DNA of 7,186 nucleotides from an uncultured Desulfobulbaceae bacterium (GCA_947258675.1 CAMYJP010000100.1:1-7186); one strand, 5' to 3'; shown: positions 1-6,942, numbered from the stretch's first letter. The notes: a model not told the origin generated them from the sequence alone. Numbers and translations: made by a program.

Positions 1-1655
1 ATTGATAAAGGTTTCAGAGTCTCACGGTCAAGGCCTGAAACATACATCGCAGTTGATAGGGTGCCGGGAGTTGGTGTGAAATCCTGGAACTGCCTGACCT
101 GCAATCGCATATCAACCATTTTTTTTGCTAAATTTTGCATGTCTTTATTGGTACAACCAGGATGAGAAGAGAGAAGATAAGGTGTAAAGGCTACCTGAAT
201 GTTACATTTTTTACCAATCCTTCTGCATAGTTCAATAAACTTTGGTAAGATATCTGGAGGTTGTTTGTGCATCAAGCGAAGAACTTCTGTTTCAGTATGT
301 TCAGGTGCTATTTTTAATGCCCCGGGCATATGATGTTTTAGGATAGTCTCCAACAACTGCGGAGTTTTTAAAAGCAGTTCCATGCGCAATCCAGATGAAA
401 TAAACAGATGTTTAATTTCTTGTAACTCCGAAATATCCGAGAGTAGGCCAAGGAAGGCCTTTTCATCAATTTCAAGGTTGCGGCAAATTTTTGGATAGAG
501 ACAATCCTGCCGTCTGCAGGATGATTTACGGCATGAAGTTCCATACATATTTGCTGTGGGACCGCCTAAATCGGTGATTGTGCCTTTAAAATTTTCATTT
601 TTAACAATATCTTTTACTTCATTGATTATAGAACTATGGCTTCGGTTGGTGATTGTTGTCCCTTGATGACGCGTAATGGAGCAAAAAGAGCAATTCCCGT
701 AGCAACCTCTTACTATTGTAACAGAATGGCGAATCATCCGGTAAGCCGGAATTTTTCCTGAAGAGGGGTGGGGCGCCCTCGTATATGGTAGAGCATAGAT
801 TGTGTCCAATTCCTGTGTGTTTAGAGGAGTGGCAGCCTTGTTTTGGACTATCCACAAACCTTGTTGCTTTTGTATTAACGGCACAGGAGATTGTGATCTA
901 GAGTGTTTATCAATAATAAGCTCGGCTCTAATAAATTGGTGAATATCGTTTTCAATTTCTTGCCAGGATGGCAATTTATTGTGTTTATTTAGAAAATGTC
1001 TTTTGTCCAGTCCCTGATCCGTGAGCCGTTCGCATGTCCCAGGGATATTATTAATCTGTTTGTTTTTTTTAATTCTATCAGCAACATCTAATATTGATCG
1101 TTCTCCCATTCCGTAAACGAGTAAATCAGCCTTTGCGTCTGTCAGCACAGATCCTCTGATTTTGTTTTGTTTATAGTCATAATGAATAAAACGGCGCAAC
1201 GATGCTTCTAAACCACCAAGAATAATTTTGGTATCACTGTAAGCAGCTCTTGCCAGGTTACTATAAATGATTGTAGCTCGGTCCGGCCTGCGCCTTTGAG
1301 ATTTACTCCTCTCACTAGAAAAATACGGATTGCCGTCAGGAGAATAGTTGTCCTTGTCTCTAACTTTTGCATTTCCACTATAATTAGCTACTATTGAATC
1401 TAGATTACCCGCTGTTATTCCAAAAAAAAGATTGGGCTTACCAAATTCTTGAAAAGCTTTGCTATTTTGATATGGAGGTTGGGCTAAAACAGCAACACGA
1501 TACCCGTTAAATTCAAGCCATCTGGCAATTAAAGCTATACCAAATGACGGGTGGTCAACATACGCATCACCTGTTACAAGAATTACATCTACTGATTGCC
1601 ATCCTCGGGCAAGCATTTCTTTTCTGTTCGTCGGTAGAAAGTTGGATACAGCCAT
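1..1655 (-). CDS. ygiQ: YgiQ family (UPF0313) radical SAM protein, C-terminus cut by window edge
   Basis: Translating the complementary strand leftward from the ATG at 1655 gives 551 uninterrupted codons reaching base 3, so the gene continues outside the window. E. coli YgiQ is over 700 residues, so the tail is missing here. The N-terminus has the family block VTGDAYVDHPSFG near residues 27-39. The radical-SAM cluster motif is GCYGNCSFC, with C318, C322 and C325. A second cysteine group typical of YgiQ follows (C375, C380, C385, C391, before a LEID segment). The late blocks KIAPEHTE and FTPTPGTLSTAMY are also characteristic. The start is set by the family-typical FLP...REM-like N-terminus and lies 11 bases after the queE stop; the Shine-Dalgarno is weak. 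The family binds a 4Fe-4S cluster and SAM, but its reaction is not established. Position behind queD and queE suggests one leftward transcript. Family assignment is very secure; function is open. Confidence 0.95.
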   Translation of the reverse strand, partial: MAVSNFLPTNRKEMLARGWQSVDVILVTGDAYVDHPSFGIALIARWLEFNGYRVAVLAQPPYQNSKAFQEFGKPNLFFGITAGNLDSIVANYSGNAKVRDKDNYSPDGNPYFSSERSKSQRRRPDRATIIYSNLARAAYSDTKIILGGLEASLRRFIHYDYKQNKIRGSVLTDAKADLLVYGMGERSILDVADRIKKNKQINNIPGTCERLTDQGLDKRHFLNKHNKLPSWQEIENDIHQFIRAELIIDKHSRSQSPVPLIQKQQGLWIVQNKAATPLNTQELDTIYALPYTRAPHPSSGKIPAYRMIRHSVTIVRGCYGNCSFCSITRHQGTTITNRSHSSIINEVKDIVKNENFKGTITDLGGPTANMYGTSCRKSSCRRQDCLYPKICRNLEIDEKAFLGLLSDISELQEIKHLFISSGLRMELLLKTPQLLETILKHHMPGALKIAPEHTETEVLRLMHKQPPDILPKFIELCRRIGKKCNIQVAFTPYLLSSHPGCTNKDMQNLAKKMVDMRLQVRQFQDFTPTPGTLSTAMYVSGLDRETLKPLS

Positions 1656-1666
1656 TTGGATTTCTT

Positions 1667-2335
1667 TCAAACCCCTCTATCTTTATCAGGCCAAAGCATT
1701 TGGTGAAGCTGCACCTGGAGTCTTACATGCAATTTACTTTTGAGAATAAGGGAAGCAAGTTCTGATGGATTAATTTTATTAACCACAGGTGAAACTAAAA
1801 TCTTTGCTTTTGAAAGAAGGTCATGCTGGGAAATAGTTTCAATCACCCAATTGAAGTCAGATTTGGAAGATACAACGAATTTAATTTCGTCATTAGGATT
1901 GATATATTTAATATTATTAAAATCCATCTGCAGATGCATACCGCTATCAGGACATTTAAAATCCACTATTTTTATAACCTGTTCCGGAACTTGAGAAAGA
2001 CTTATACTTCCATTAGTTTCAAGCAGTACGGTCCGGCCAGAGGAAATTAATAAATTGATAAGTGGATATATATTTTCTTGGAGAAGGGGCTCGCCACCTG
2101 TAATTTCAATTAAGGCAGGATTGAATTGTTTGGATTTATTAAAAAGTTGCCCTATTGTTTGTTTTGTTCCAGGTTCATCATACGTGTATGCAGCATCACA
2201 ATAGCTGCAGCGTAAATTGCATCCTGCTAGTCTGAAGAATAGACATGGATAACCAGCAAAGGAGGATTCTCCCTGAATGGAGTAGAACATTTCTGATAGC
2301 AGAAGGGTTTTTTCAAGAAGAAGACTGGTCGCCAA
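1667..2335 (-). CDS. queE: 7-carboxy-7-deazaguanine synthase (QueE), radical SAM enzyme
   Basis: QueE converts 6-carboxy-5,6,7,8-tetrahydropterin to 7-carboxy-7-deazaguanine using SAM, a 4Fe-4S cluster and Mg2+, in queuosine/preQ0 synthesis. Numbered from the TTG at 2335 (222 residues), the FYSIQGES opening strand is near residues 17-24. The cluster motif CNLRCSYC has C39, C43 and C46, the SAM-binding GGEP is at 80-83, then come LETNGS and DFKCPDSG blocks, and the protein ends in the family-typical QLHQMLWPDKDRGV. The start is uncertain. The frame is open to an ATG at 2389, but that would overlap queD by 77 bases. TTG at 2335 has AGGGA nine bases upstream and overlaps queD by 23. ATG at 2365 has no ribosome site, and ATG at 2290 would clip the first strand. 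It is preceded by QueD, which makes its substrate, and followed 11 bases on by ygiQ. Identity is secure; start is moderate. Confidence 0.93.
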   Translation of the reverse strand: MATSLLLEKTLLLSEMFYSIQGESSFAGYPCLFFRLAGCNLRCSYCDAAYTYDEPGTKQTIGQLFNKSKQFNPALIEITGGEPLLQENIYPLINLLISSGRTVLLETNGSISLSQVPEQVIKIVDFKCPDSGMHLQMDFNNIKYINPNDEIKFVVSSKSDFNWVIETISQHDLLSKAKILVSPVVNKINPSELASLILKSKLHVRLQVQLHQMLWPDKDRGV

Positions 2336-2696
2336 AATAAGTGGTCCCTGTATTTTCTGTTTCATATGTGCTGACACTGTAAAGATCATATCGGTCTGAG
2401 GTCAGTTTGTTTTTTAATTGATCAAAAATATAGACAGCAATATTCTCAGAAGACGGGTTTATTTTTTTAAATGCAGGATGATCATTCAGATTTCTATGAT
2501 CAAGCTCTTCCATTACAGTGTTGACGGCCTCTTTAATTTTTCGGAAATCAATGCCCATGCCGAGTTCGTCTAATTCAGTGGCGCGGACAGTGACCTTAAC
2601 TTTCCAATTATGACCATGTGGCATCTCACAATTTCCAGGATAATTACGTAGATGATGGCCTGCCGAAAAATGCGTTCTGATAAAAATATTAAACAT
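2313..2696 (-). CDS. queD: 6-carboxy-5,6,7,8-tetrahydropterin synthase (QueD)
   Basis: A 127-residue protein of the 6-pyruvoyltetrahydropterin synthase fold, the usual QueD length. QueD converts dihydroneopterin triphosphate to 6-carboxytetrahydropterin, the substrate of QueE. Visible residues match the family: FSAGHH with zinc ligand H14, catalytic C23 in NCEMPHGHN, zinc ligands H27 and H29, the D66-H67 pair in ELDHRNL expected to complete the Cys-His-Asp catalytic set, SSENIA around E84, and YETENT around E112 for pterin binding. The ATG is preceded by AAAGGAG with four bases between, a good ribosome site. It is the first gene of the leftward group, and its last codons overlap the queE start region. 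QueC, QueF and Tgt are not in the window, so whether the end product is queuosine cannot be read here. A sepiapterin-forming PTPS is much less likely given the cysteine context and adjacent QueE. Confidence 0.95.
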   Translation of the reverse strand: MFNIFIRTHFSAGHHLRNYPGNCEMPHGHNWKVKVTVRATELDELGMGIDFRKIKEAVNTVMEELDHRNLNDHPAFKKINPSSENIAVYIFDQLKNKLTSDRYDLYSVSTYETENTGTTYFGDQSSS

Positions 2697-2700
2697 GACG

Positions 2701-2707
2701 CTCCTTT
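2701..2707 (-). promoter_or_regulatory. Ribosome binding site of queD
   Basis: AAAGGAG on the complementary strand, four bases before the queD ATG. It is the strongest Shine-Dalgarno in the leftward group and fixes the queD start at 2696. The two downstream genes have weak sites and probably rely on coupling to translation of the preceding gene. Confidence 0.75.
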
Positions 2708-2964
2708 AATGTAGTATTGGTATTGGAGGTATAAAGTGAAATTCTGGTAGGATAAAAAAACTCTGGTTCCAATTTGGATTTAAAATAGATAGATCCTGTT
2801 CAATCAGCTTGAGATTTTTGCAATATTTTCACTAAAACAGTATGATTTTTCTCCCAAATTTGTAAAAGTATGCTTGAAATCATTATCTAATTTGAATAGG
2901 GTGCAACCGCTCATCAGTGCATCATTCTCTTGCAATTCAGAGGAACATATATACCATAAAAATT

Positions 2965-2969
2965 AGGAG
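2965..2969 (+). promoter_or_regulatory. Ribosome binding site of the DUF1015 gene
   Basis: AGGAG nine bases before the ATG at 2979. It selects this start, and the encoded N-terminus matches the family opening. Confidence 0.7.
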
Positions 2970-2978
2970 AAAAACAGT

Positions 2979-4346
2979 ATGGCCTTAATTGCGCCGTTTT
3001 GCGGATTGCGCTTTAATCCTGAAAAAGTTGGAAAACTCGAAGATGTTGTGACGCCTCCATACGATGTGATCAACAAAAAAACAGAAGAAGCATTTAAAGC
3101 GCGGAATCCTTATAACATGATTAAATTAGATATCAGCAAGAGCCCGGGACCAGTTAAAGATGCTGATACAAGATATGCGAAAGCCAAGAATTATTTCAAT
3201 CAGTGGCAGCAGGACGAAATACTGGTCCGAGATAATAAGCCCGCTATTTATCTCTATTTCATAGATTATGTTCTATCGTCTGGGAGAAGATTACGACGTA
3301 AGGGACTGGTTTCTCTTGTCGAAATAACGGATTTTACTGAAGGTGTTATCAAACCCCACGAAGAGACATTCGGTACAGTAACTTCAGATCGATTGCGATT
3401 AATGGATACTTGTCAGGCTCAATTCAGTCAGATATTCTCCTTGTATTCCGATAAAGATGGAAAGATAATGAAAAAACTTGAAGAGGCATGCACGAATGAT
3501 CCCATCTGTTCTGTGCGTGACGCTGATGGTGCGGTTCATTCAATATGGTCGGTTACTGATCCTGATTCACTAAAGTCTGTACAAAATTATTTTAAAGATA
3601 AAAGTATTTATATTGCGGATGGCCATCATAGATATTCAACCGCATTAACTTATAAAAATCGTATTCTAGAAGAACAAGGCAAACTGGATTCTGAAAGCCC
3701 TTATAATTTTGTGGTTATGTATTTATGTGCAATGGAAGATCCTGGTCTGTCAGTTCTTCCGACTCATCGGCTTCTTTACCTACCGGATGACTCGCTTCAT
3801 GGCAAAGAGGCCAAAACAATGGACAGCCTGATAGATATCCTTTCCAAGGGCTTCGATTATGAGGAAATTAAGATTGGTACTCGTGAAGTACTTATATCTG
3901 AAGTTTTGTCCAGAATGGATGAAGAACGCAGCAAACAAATAGTGTTTGGTTTATATCATGCCGGTGAAGACCGTTGTCTTTTATTGGCATTGAAAAAAGG
4001 CGCGATGCAGAAATTAAGTGATATAGATCGGCCTATAGTATTGCGAGATTTAGATGTTGTTGTCCTGTCTGATCTGATTATTGCACATTTTTTGGGATTG
4101 GATGATGCCCGCTGTGAGGAAGAAAATCTGATCCATTATTTTCACGATCCTGATGAAGCATTGGATGTAGCGGTTAAACGAAGCCTTAATCAAAGCTCCC
4201 GGACGCCATTACTTTTTTTAATGAACAATACCGAGGTCCAACAGGTAAAAAAAGTTGCCGACGAGCAACTTATCATGCCACACAAATCAACCTATTTTTA
4301 CCCAAAAATTCTTACTGGACTTCTCATCAATAAGCTTAATTCATGA
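2979..4346 (+). CDS. DUF1015 family protein (COG4198), function not established
   Basis: A 455-residue soluble protein with no signal peptide or membrane segment, a usual length for DUF1015. Hallmarks in order: PF(C)GLRFNPEKVG at 6-18, TPPYDVI at 25-31, NPYNMIKLDIS at 43-53, an IKPHEETFG block at 124-132, YIADGHHRYSTAL at 211-223, and LPTHRLLY at 260-267. The ATG has AGGAG (2965-2969) nine bases upstream, supporting this start. The family is uncharacterised biochemically as far as I know. The DGHHRY motif recalls the ParB/sulfiredoxin/SerK type of nucleotide-binding core, and my recollection is that relatives often sit beside serine-synthesis genes. No such gene is in this window, so any role in serine metabolism is only inference. 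It heads a rightward run with the PHP gene 63 bases downstream and the regulator after that. Family secure; function unknown. Confidence 0.9.
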   Translation: MALIAPFCGLRFNPEKVGKLEDVVTPPYDVINKKTEEAFKARNPYNMIKLDISKSPGPVKDADTRYAKAKNYFNQWQQDEILVRDNKPAIYLYFIDYVLSSGRRLRRKGLVSLVEITDFTEGVIKPHEETFGTVTSDRLRLMDTCQAQFSQIFSLYSDKDGKIMKKLEEACTNDPICSVRDADGAVHSIWSVTDPDSLKSVQNYFKDKSIYIADGHHRYSTALTYKNRILEEQGKLDSESPYNFVVMYLCAMEDPGLSVLPTHRLLYLPDDSLHGKEAKTMDSLIDILSKGFDYEEIKIGTREVLISEVLSRMDEERSKQIVFGLYHAGEDRCLLLALKKGAMQKLSDIDRPIVLRDLDVVVLSDLIIAHFLGLDDARCEEENLIHYFHDPDEALDVAVKRSLNQSSRTPLLFLMNNTEVQQVKKVADEQLIMPHKSTYFYPKILTGLLINKLNS

Positions 4347-4409
4347 CACAATGTATATGAAGAAACTTTAGGCAGCGGACGTGAAAAAGTTCCGGTATAT
4401 ATTTATTGA

Positions 4410-5273
4410 ATGAAATTGATCGACTTGCATATACATTCAATCTATTCTGATGGTACTATGCTTCCCACCGACCTGGTGGACCGAGCAAAGAAAATCGGCC
4501 TCAATGCTATTGCTATTACAGACCATGATACATCCGCTGGTGTTGCTGAGGCTATTGCAAGAGGTAACAAAATAGGGATCGAGGTAATCCCTGGGATTGA
4601 GATAAGTTCCTGGTATGGTAACGTGCCGATGCATTTGCTTGGATATTGGTTCCGTTATGATGATGAGGGTTTAAATTCCAGTCTATGCAAATTGCAGAAT
4701 GCCAGAATCATAAGAAATATGAGAATTTTACAGAATTTAAACAACCTTGGGATAAAAGTGACTGCGGACGATCTTAAATCATATTCTCAATATGGTCAGA
4801 CAGGCAGACCGCACATTGCACAGCTGCTGGTTGATAAAGGTGTGGTAAAATCATTGGATGCAGCCTTTATTCGTTACTTAAAAAGAGGGGCAGCTGCATA
4901 TGCTGATCGTTTCAAGTATAATGCGGAAGAGGCAATTCAAATGATCAAAGGATCCGGAGGATTTTGTGTACTGGCACACCCTGCCTGCCTTGATCCAACT
5001 CTCAAGATTATTCCCGATTTACTTGATAAACTCAAGGCAATCGGTTTGGAAGGAATAGAAGTGTATTATCCTTCACATACACTGTCAGCAATTAAACAGC
5101 TCAAGTCACTGGCTGAGGCCCATGACCTGCTGATTACTGGAGGAAGTGATTTCCATGGAGATAACAGGTCTAAGGCTCCAATGGGTGGAGGAAAAGGTCT
5201 GAGAATACCCGCAAGTTTGCTGGAAAAAATACGAAGCAACAGAATGGATAGAGTGAGGAAAATAGCTTCATGA
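4410..5273 (+). CDS. PHP-domain metal-dependent phosphoesterase, RNase AM / YciV type
   Basis: A 287-residue PHP protein. Expected metal ligands are all visible: H7 and H9 in DLHIHS, D14 in YSDGT, H39 in ITDHDT, E64 in PGIEIS, H75, H190 in LAHP, and D247 and H249 in GSDFHG. The insert with GRPHIAQ (H135) and a Y-x-P-x-H element around 219-223 places it with E. coli YciV (RNase AM) and the 3',5'-bisphosphonucleotide phosphatases, rather than histidinol phosphatase or DNA polymerase PHP domains. These relatives trim 5' ends of RNA (5S/16S/23S rRNA) or dephosphorylate pAp-like nucleotides; which activity applies here is not decidable from sequence. The ATG lacks a clear Shine-Dalgarno and follows an AT-rich leader, but the N-terminal metal motif begins only five residues in, so the start is well constrained. 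The stop overlaps the next gene's start in ATGA. It is cytoplasmic. Fold and metal site secure; substrate inferred. Confidence 0.92.
   Translation: MKLIDLHIHSIYSDGTMLPTDLVDRAKKIGLNAIAITDHDTSAGVAEAIARGNKIGIEVIPGIEISSWYGNVPMHLLGYWFRYDDEGLNSSLCKLQNARIIRNMRILQNLNNLGIKVTADDLKSYSQYGQTGRPHIAQLLVDKGVVKSLDAAFIRYLKRGAAAYADRFKYNAEEAIQMIKGSGGFCVLAHPACLDPTLKIIPDLLDKLKAIGLEGIEVYYPSHTLSAIKQLKSLAEAHDLLITGGSDFHGDNRSKAPMGGGKGLRIPASLLEKIRSNRMDRVRKIAS
5270..5273 (+). other. ATGA stop/start overlap coupling PHP protein and response regulator
   Basis: The regulator's ATG begins at 5270 and the PHP gene's TGA ends at 5273, so the two share four bases. Such overlaps usually mean the second protein is made by ribosomes finishing the first, which ties their levels together. 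This is seen directly; the coupling itself is inferred. Confidence 0.85.
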
Positions 5274-6658
5274 ATACCATTTTAATTGTTGATGATGAAC
5301 CTAATTATCTTGTTGTGTTGTCAGAACTTTTGCGTGAGGAAGGATTTGAAGTTTTTACAGCACAGAGCGGGGAAATAGGGCTCAAAACTGCAAGAGAAGT
5401 TGATCTGGATTTGATAATCACGGATATGCAGATGCCGCGAATGGATGGTATCGAATTGCTTAAGGCTGTTAAAGTATTAAATCGCGATTTGCCGGTTATT
5501 ATGATAACCGCTTATGGCGAGGTCGAAAAAGCAGTTGTTGCTATGCAAGCCGGCGCTTTTACCTATCTCACGAAGCCTTTTAACAATCAGGAATTAATTA
5601 TAAACATTACCAAAGCAATTGAACATTATACTTTGCTGCGCGAAAACACCAGGCTTCGCGAAGAAGTTCGCTCTCGATATGGTTTTGCCAACCTCATAGG
5701 CAAGAATGCTCGTATGCTGCAGATATATCAGCTAATTGAAAAAGTTGCCCCAACTCCAGCATCTGTTCTCATATCAGGAGAGAGCGGCACCGGTAAGGAA
5801 CTGGTTGCCAAAGCTATTCATATTCATAGCCCTAAAGAGAAAGGTCCTTTTATTTCTGTAAATTGTGCGGCTCTCCCGGAATCACTCTTGGAAAGTGAAC
5901 TTTTCGGCCACGAGAAAGGAGCTTTTACAGGGGCAACCGCGCTTCGAAAAGGTAGATTTGAATTAGCAGATACCGGCACACTTTTTCTAGATGAAATTGG
6001 AGATATGCCTTTGTCGTTACAGTCAAAATTGCTAAGAGTCCTGCAAGAGCGCAGTTTTGAAAGAGTTGGAGGATCAAGACTTTTAACCGTTGATGTCAGA
6101 ATCGTTACAGCGACAAACAAAGAATTAAAAGAAGAAGTTGAACAGGGGCGTTTTCGTGAGGATTTATACTATCGATTGAATGTAGTTCATATTCATATGC
6201 CACCGCTGCGAGATCGAAAAGATGATATTCCGTTACTCATTGCACATTTTATTTCAAAATATGAAAAATCTTTAGAAAAGCCTGGGTTGGAAATATCTTC
6301 TGAAGCCTTACGAATTCTTGTTAACCAACCTTGGGAAGGCAATGTGAGAGAACTGGAAAATACGATAGAAAGGGCAGCAATTCTTTGTGGTGCCAATCGC
6401 ATTGAATTGGTAGACGTTAAAGAAGATATTGCAAGTGATCTTGAAAACGCACCAGTAAACTTTGATGTGAATCTTGACCAGGTAATGACCTCAGGAGTTG
6501 TCCTGCCCGATGCTTTGAACAGTATTGAAAAGAGCATGTTGGAGCGCGCTCTTGAAGATTCTGGATATGTGCAGACAAAAGCTGCTGAGATTTTAGGAAT
6601 TACCAAGAGTTTGCTACAGTATAAGATGAAAAAGTATGGATTGCGGAAAAAGGAGTGA
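5270..6658 (+). CDS. NtrC/AtoC-family sigma-54-dependent response regulator
   Basis: A 462-residue three-domain transcription activator. The receiver (about 1-120) is complete: acidic pair D8-D9, phospho-acceptor D52 in TDMQMP, T80 in ITAYG and K102 in LTKPF. The AAA+ sigma-54 interaction domain (about 141-375) has Walker A GESGTGKE (170-177), the GAFTGA loop that contacts sigma-54 (217-222), Walker B GTLFLDE (236-242), and a late R-E-D-L-Y-Y-R-L-N block. The C-terminal Fis-type helix-turn-helix (about 418-458) ends in an LLQYKMKKYGL recognition helix. All functional motifs are intact, so it should open sigma-54 promoters when phosphorylated. The start overlaps the PHP stop (ATGA), with GAGG eleven bases upstream. 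No sensor kinase is adjacent on the right, and none lies in the rightward group. Targets cannot be read here. The well-conserved receiver argues for the AtoC/ZraR group and somewhat against PrsR, despite the neighbouring PEP-CTERM gene. Confidence 0.95.
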   Translation: MNTILIVDDEPNYLVVLSELLREEGFEVFTAQSGEIGLKTAREVDLDLIITDMQMPRMDGIELLKAVKVLNRDLPVIMITAYGEVEKAVVAMQAGAFTYLTKPFNNQELIINITKAIEHYTLLRENTRLREEVRSRYGFANLIGKNARMLQIYQLIEKVAPTPASVLISGESGTGKELVAKAIHIHSPKEKGPFISVNCAALPESLLESELFGHEKGAFTGATALRKGRFELADTGTLFLDEIGDMPLSLQSKLLRVLQERSFERVGGSRLLTVDVRIVTATNKELKEEVEQGRFREDLYYRLNVVHIHMPPLRDRKDDIPLLIAHFISKYEKSLEKPGLEISSEALRILVNQPWEGNVRELENTIERAAILCGANRIELVDVKEDIASDLENAPVNFDVNLDQVMTSGVVLPDALNSIEKSMLERALEDSGYVQTKAAEILGITKSLLQYKMKKYGLRKKE

Positions 6659-6710
6659 CTGCTAAGTACTGCTGTTTCCTCTCAAATTATAACGTACCGA
6701 AACGCAATAT

Positions 6711-6735
6711 CTGGGAAACAAGCATGGTTCCTCAG
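6711..6735 (+). repeat. Imperfect inverted repeat after the regulator gene
   Basis: CTGGGAAAC (6711-6719) pairs with GTTCCTCAG (6727-6735) with one mismatch and one G-T wobble, leaving a seven-base loop. No T-run follows, so it is not a standard terminator. It may only be a stable 3'-end structure or chance. Confidence 0.35.
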
Positions 6736-6816
6736 GTGTCTTAAACCCTTAACTTCTTATGGTGGATATGTATTGGATCAACTGATTCGGGAACAAATTA
6801 GCATTTAATCAAACCG

Positions 6817-6860
6817 CGGTATCAAGTTTATATCCCTTTTCGGGTAAACAAGGAATACCG
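6817..6860. repeat. Nested 44-base imperfect palindrome
   Basis: CGGTAT (6817-6822) is the reverse complement of ATACCG (6855-6860). Inside it GTTTA (6826-6830) pairs with TAAAC (6845-6849), and inside that CCC (6834-6836) pairs with GGG (6842-6844) around a TTTTC loop. Short unpaired stretches separate the three stems. There is no T-run after it on either strand within a few bases, so it is not an ordinary terminator. Confidence 0.45.
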
Positions 6861-6875
6861 ACTGGTGTAGTTCAA

Positions 6876-6918
6876 TAAAAGAAAAAAAGAAAGGCTGAGC
6901 CATTTCTGACCCAGCCTT
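6876..6918 (-). terminator. Rho-independent terminator of the PEP-CTERM gene, possibly bidirectional
   Basis: AAGGCTG (6891-6897) pairs perfectly with CAGCCTT (6912-6918). Read leftward, the hairpin is followed by a T-rich tract (complement of the A-rich 6877-6890), the classic form, beginning 24 bases after the stop of the PEP-CTERM gene. Read rightward, a six-T run at 6924-6929 follows after five bases, so it may also stop transcripts from the response regulator. Confidence 0.85.
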
Positions 6919-6942
6919 CTATGTTTTTTGAGAGTGAGTATG

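Larger units (their letters stand above)
2697..2978. promoter_or_regulatory. Divergent intergenic region between queD and the DUF1015 gene
   Basis: A 282-base AT-rich region between two genes transcribed away from each other, so promoters for both groups should lie here. I see no strong sigma-70 consensus. Weak rightward candidates are TTGAAA at 2874-2879 with TAGGGT at 2897-2902 (17 bases apart), and TTGCAA at 2930-2935 near the TATATA at 2948-2953 (spacing too short). No sigma-54 TGGCAC-N5-TTGC element is apparent. Two short AT-rich palindromes, CCAATTTGG (2769-2777) and CAAATTTG (2855-2862), could be operator half-signals but may be chance. I found no preQ1 riboswitch. No open reading frame of note lies here. 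Confidence 0.5.
6659..6942. other. Non-coding region between convergent genes
   Basis: No open reading frame of credible length or recognisable protein remnant on either strand. It holds two hairpin-capable stretches (6711-6735 and 6817-6860) and the terminator at 6876-6918. It is the 3' region of the response-regulator transcript and the downstream flank of the PEP-CTERM gene. The long 3' stretch before the terminator could be a structured untranslated region, but nothing identifies a known RNA. Confidence 0.6.

Noticed and set aside
634..855. 73-codon leftward open frame
   Set aside because: It lies in another frame inside the ygiQ gene, whose own frame covers this stretch with conserved family motifs, including part of the radical-SAM region.
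1544..2050. Rightward open frames opposite ygiQ and queE
   Set aside because: They are on the opposite strand of well-supported genes, and their translations resemble no family.
2769..2862. Two AT-rich palindromes as a paired operator
   Set aside because: CCAATTTGG and CAAATTTG are short and AT-rich enough to occur by chance, and nothing links them to a known regulator.
2880..2912. Possible preQ1 riboswitch on the queD side (GGTTGCACCC-like stretch)
   Set aside because: The required short stem-loop followed by the A-rich pseudoknot tail is not present, and the stretch is about 185 bases from queD. Similarity is limited to a few bases.
4437..4634. 65-codon leftward open frame
   Set aside because: It is antisense to the conserved N-terminal metal-binding part of the PHP gene.
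5824..6606. Two leftward open frames of 98 and 137 codons
   Set aside because: They are antisense to the AAA+ and DNA-binding domains of the response regulator; shadow frames of this kind are common opposite conserved coding sequence.
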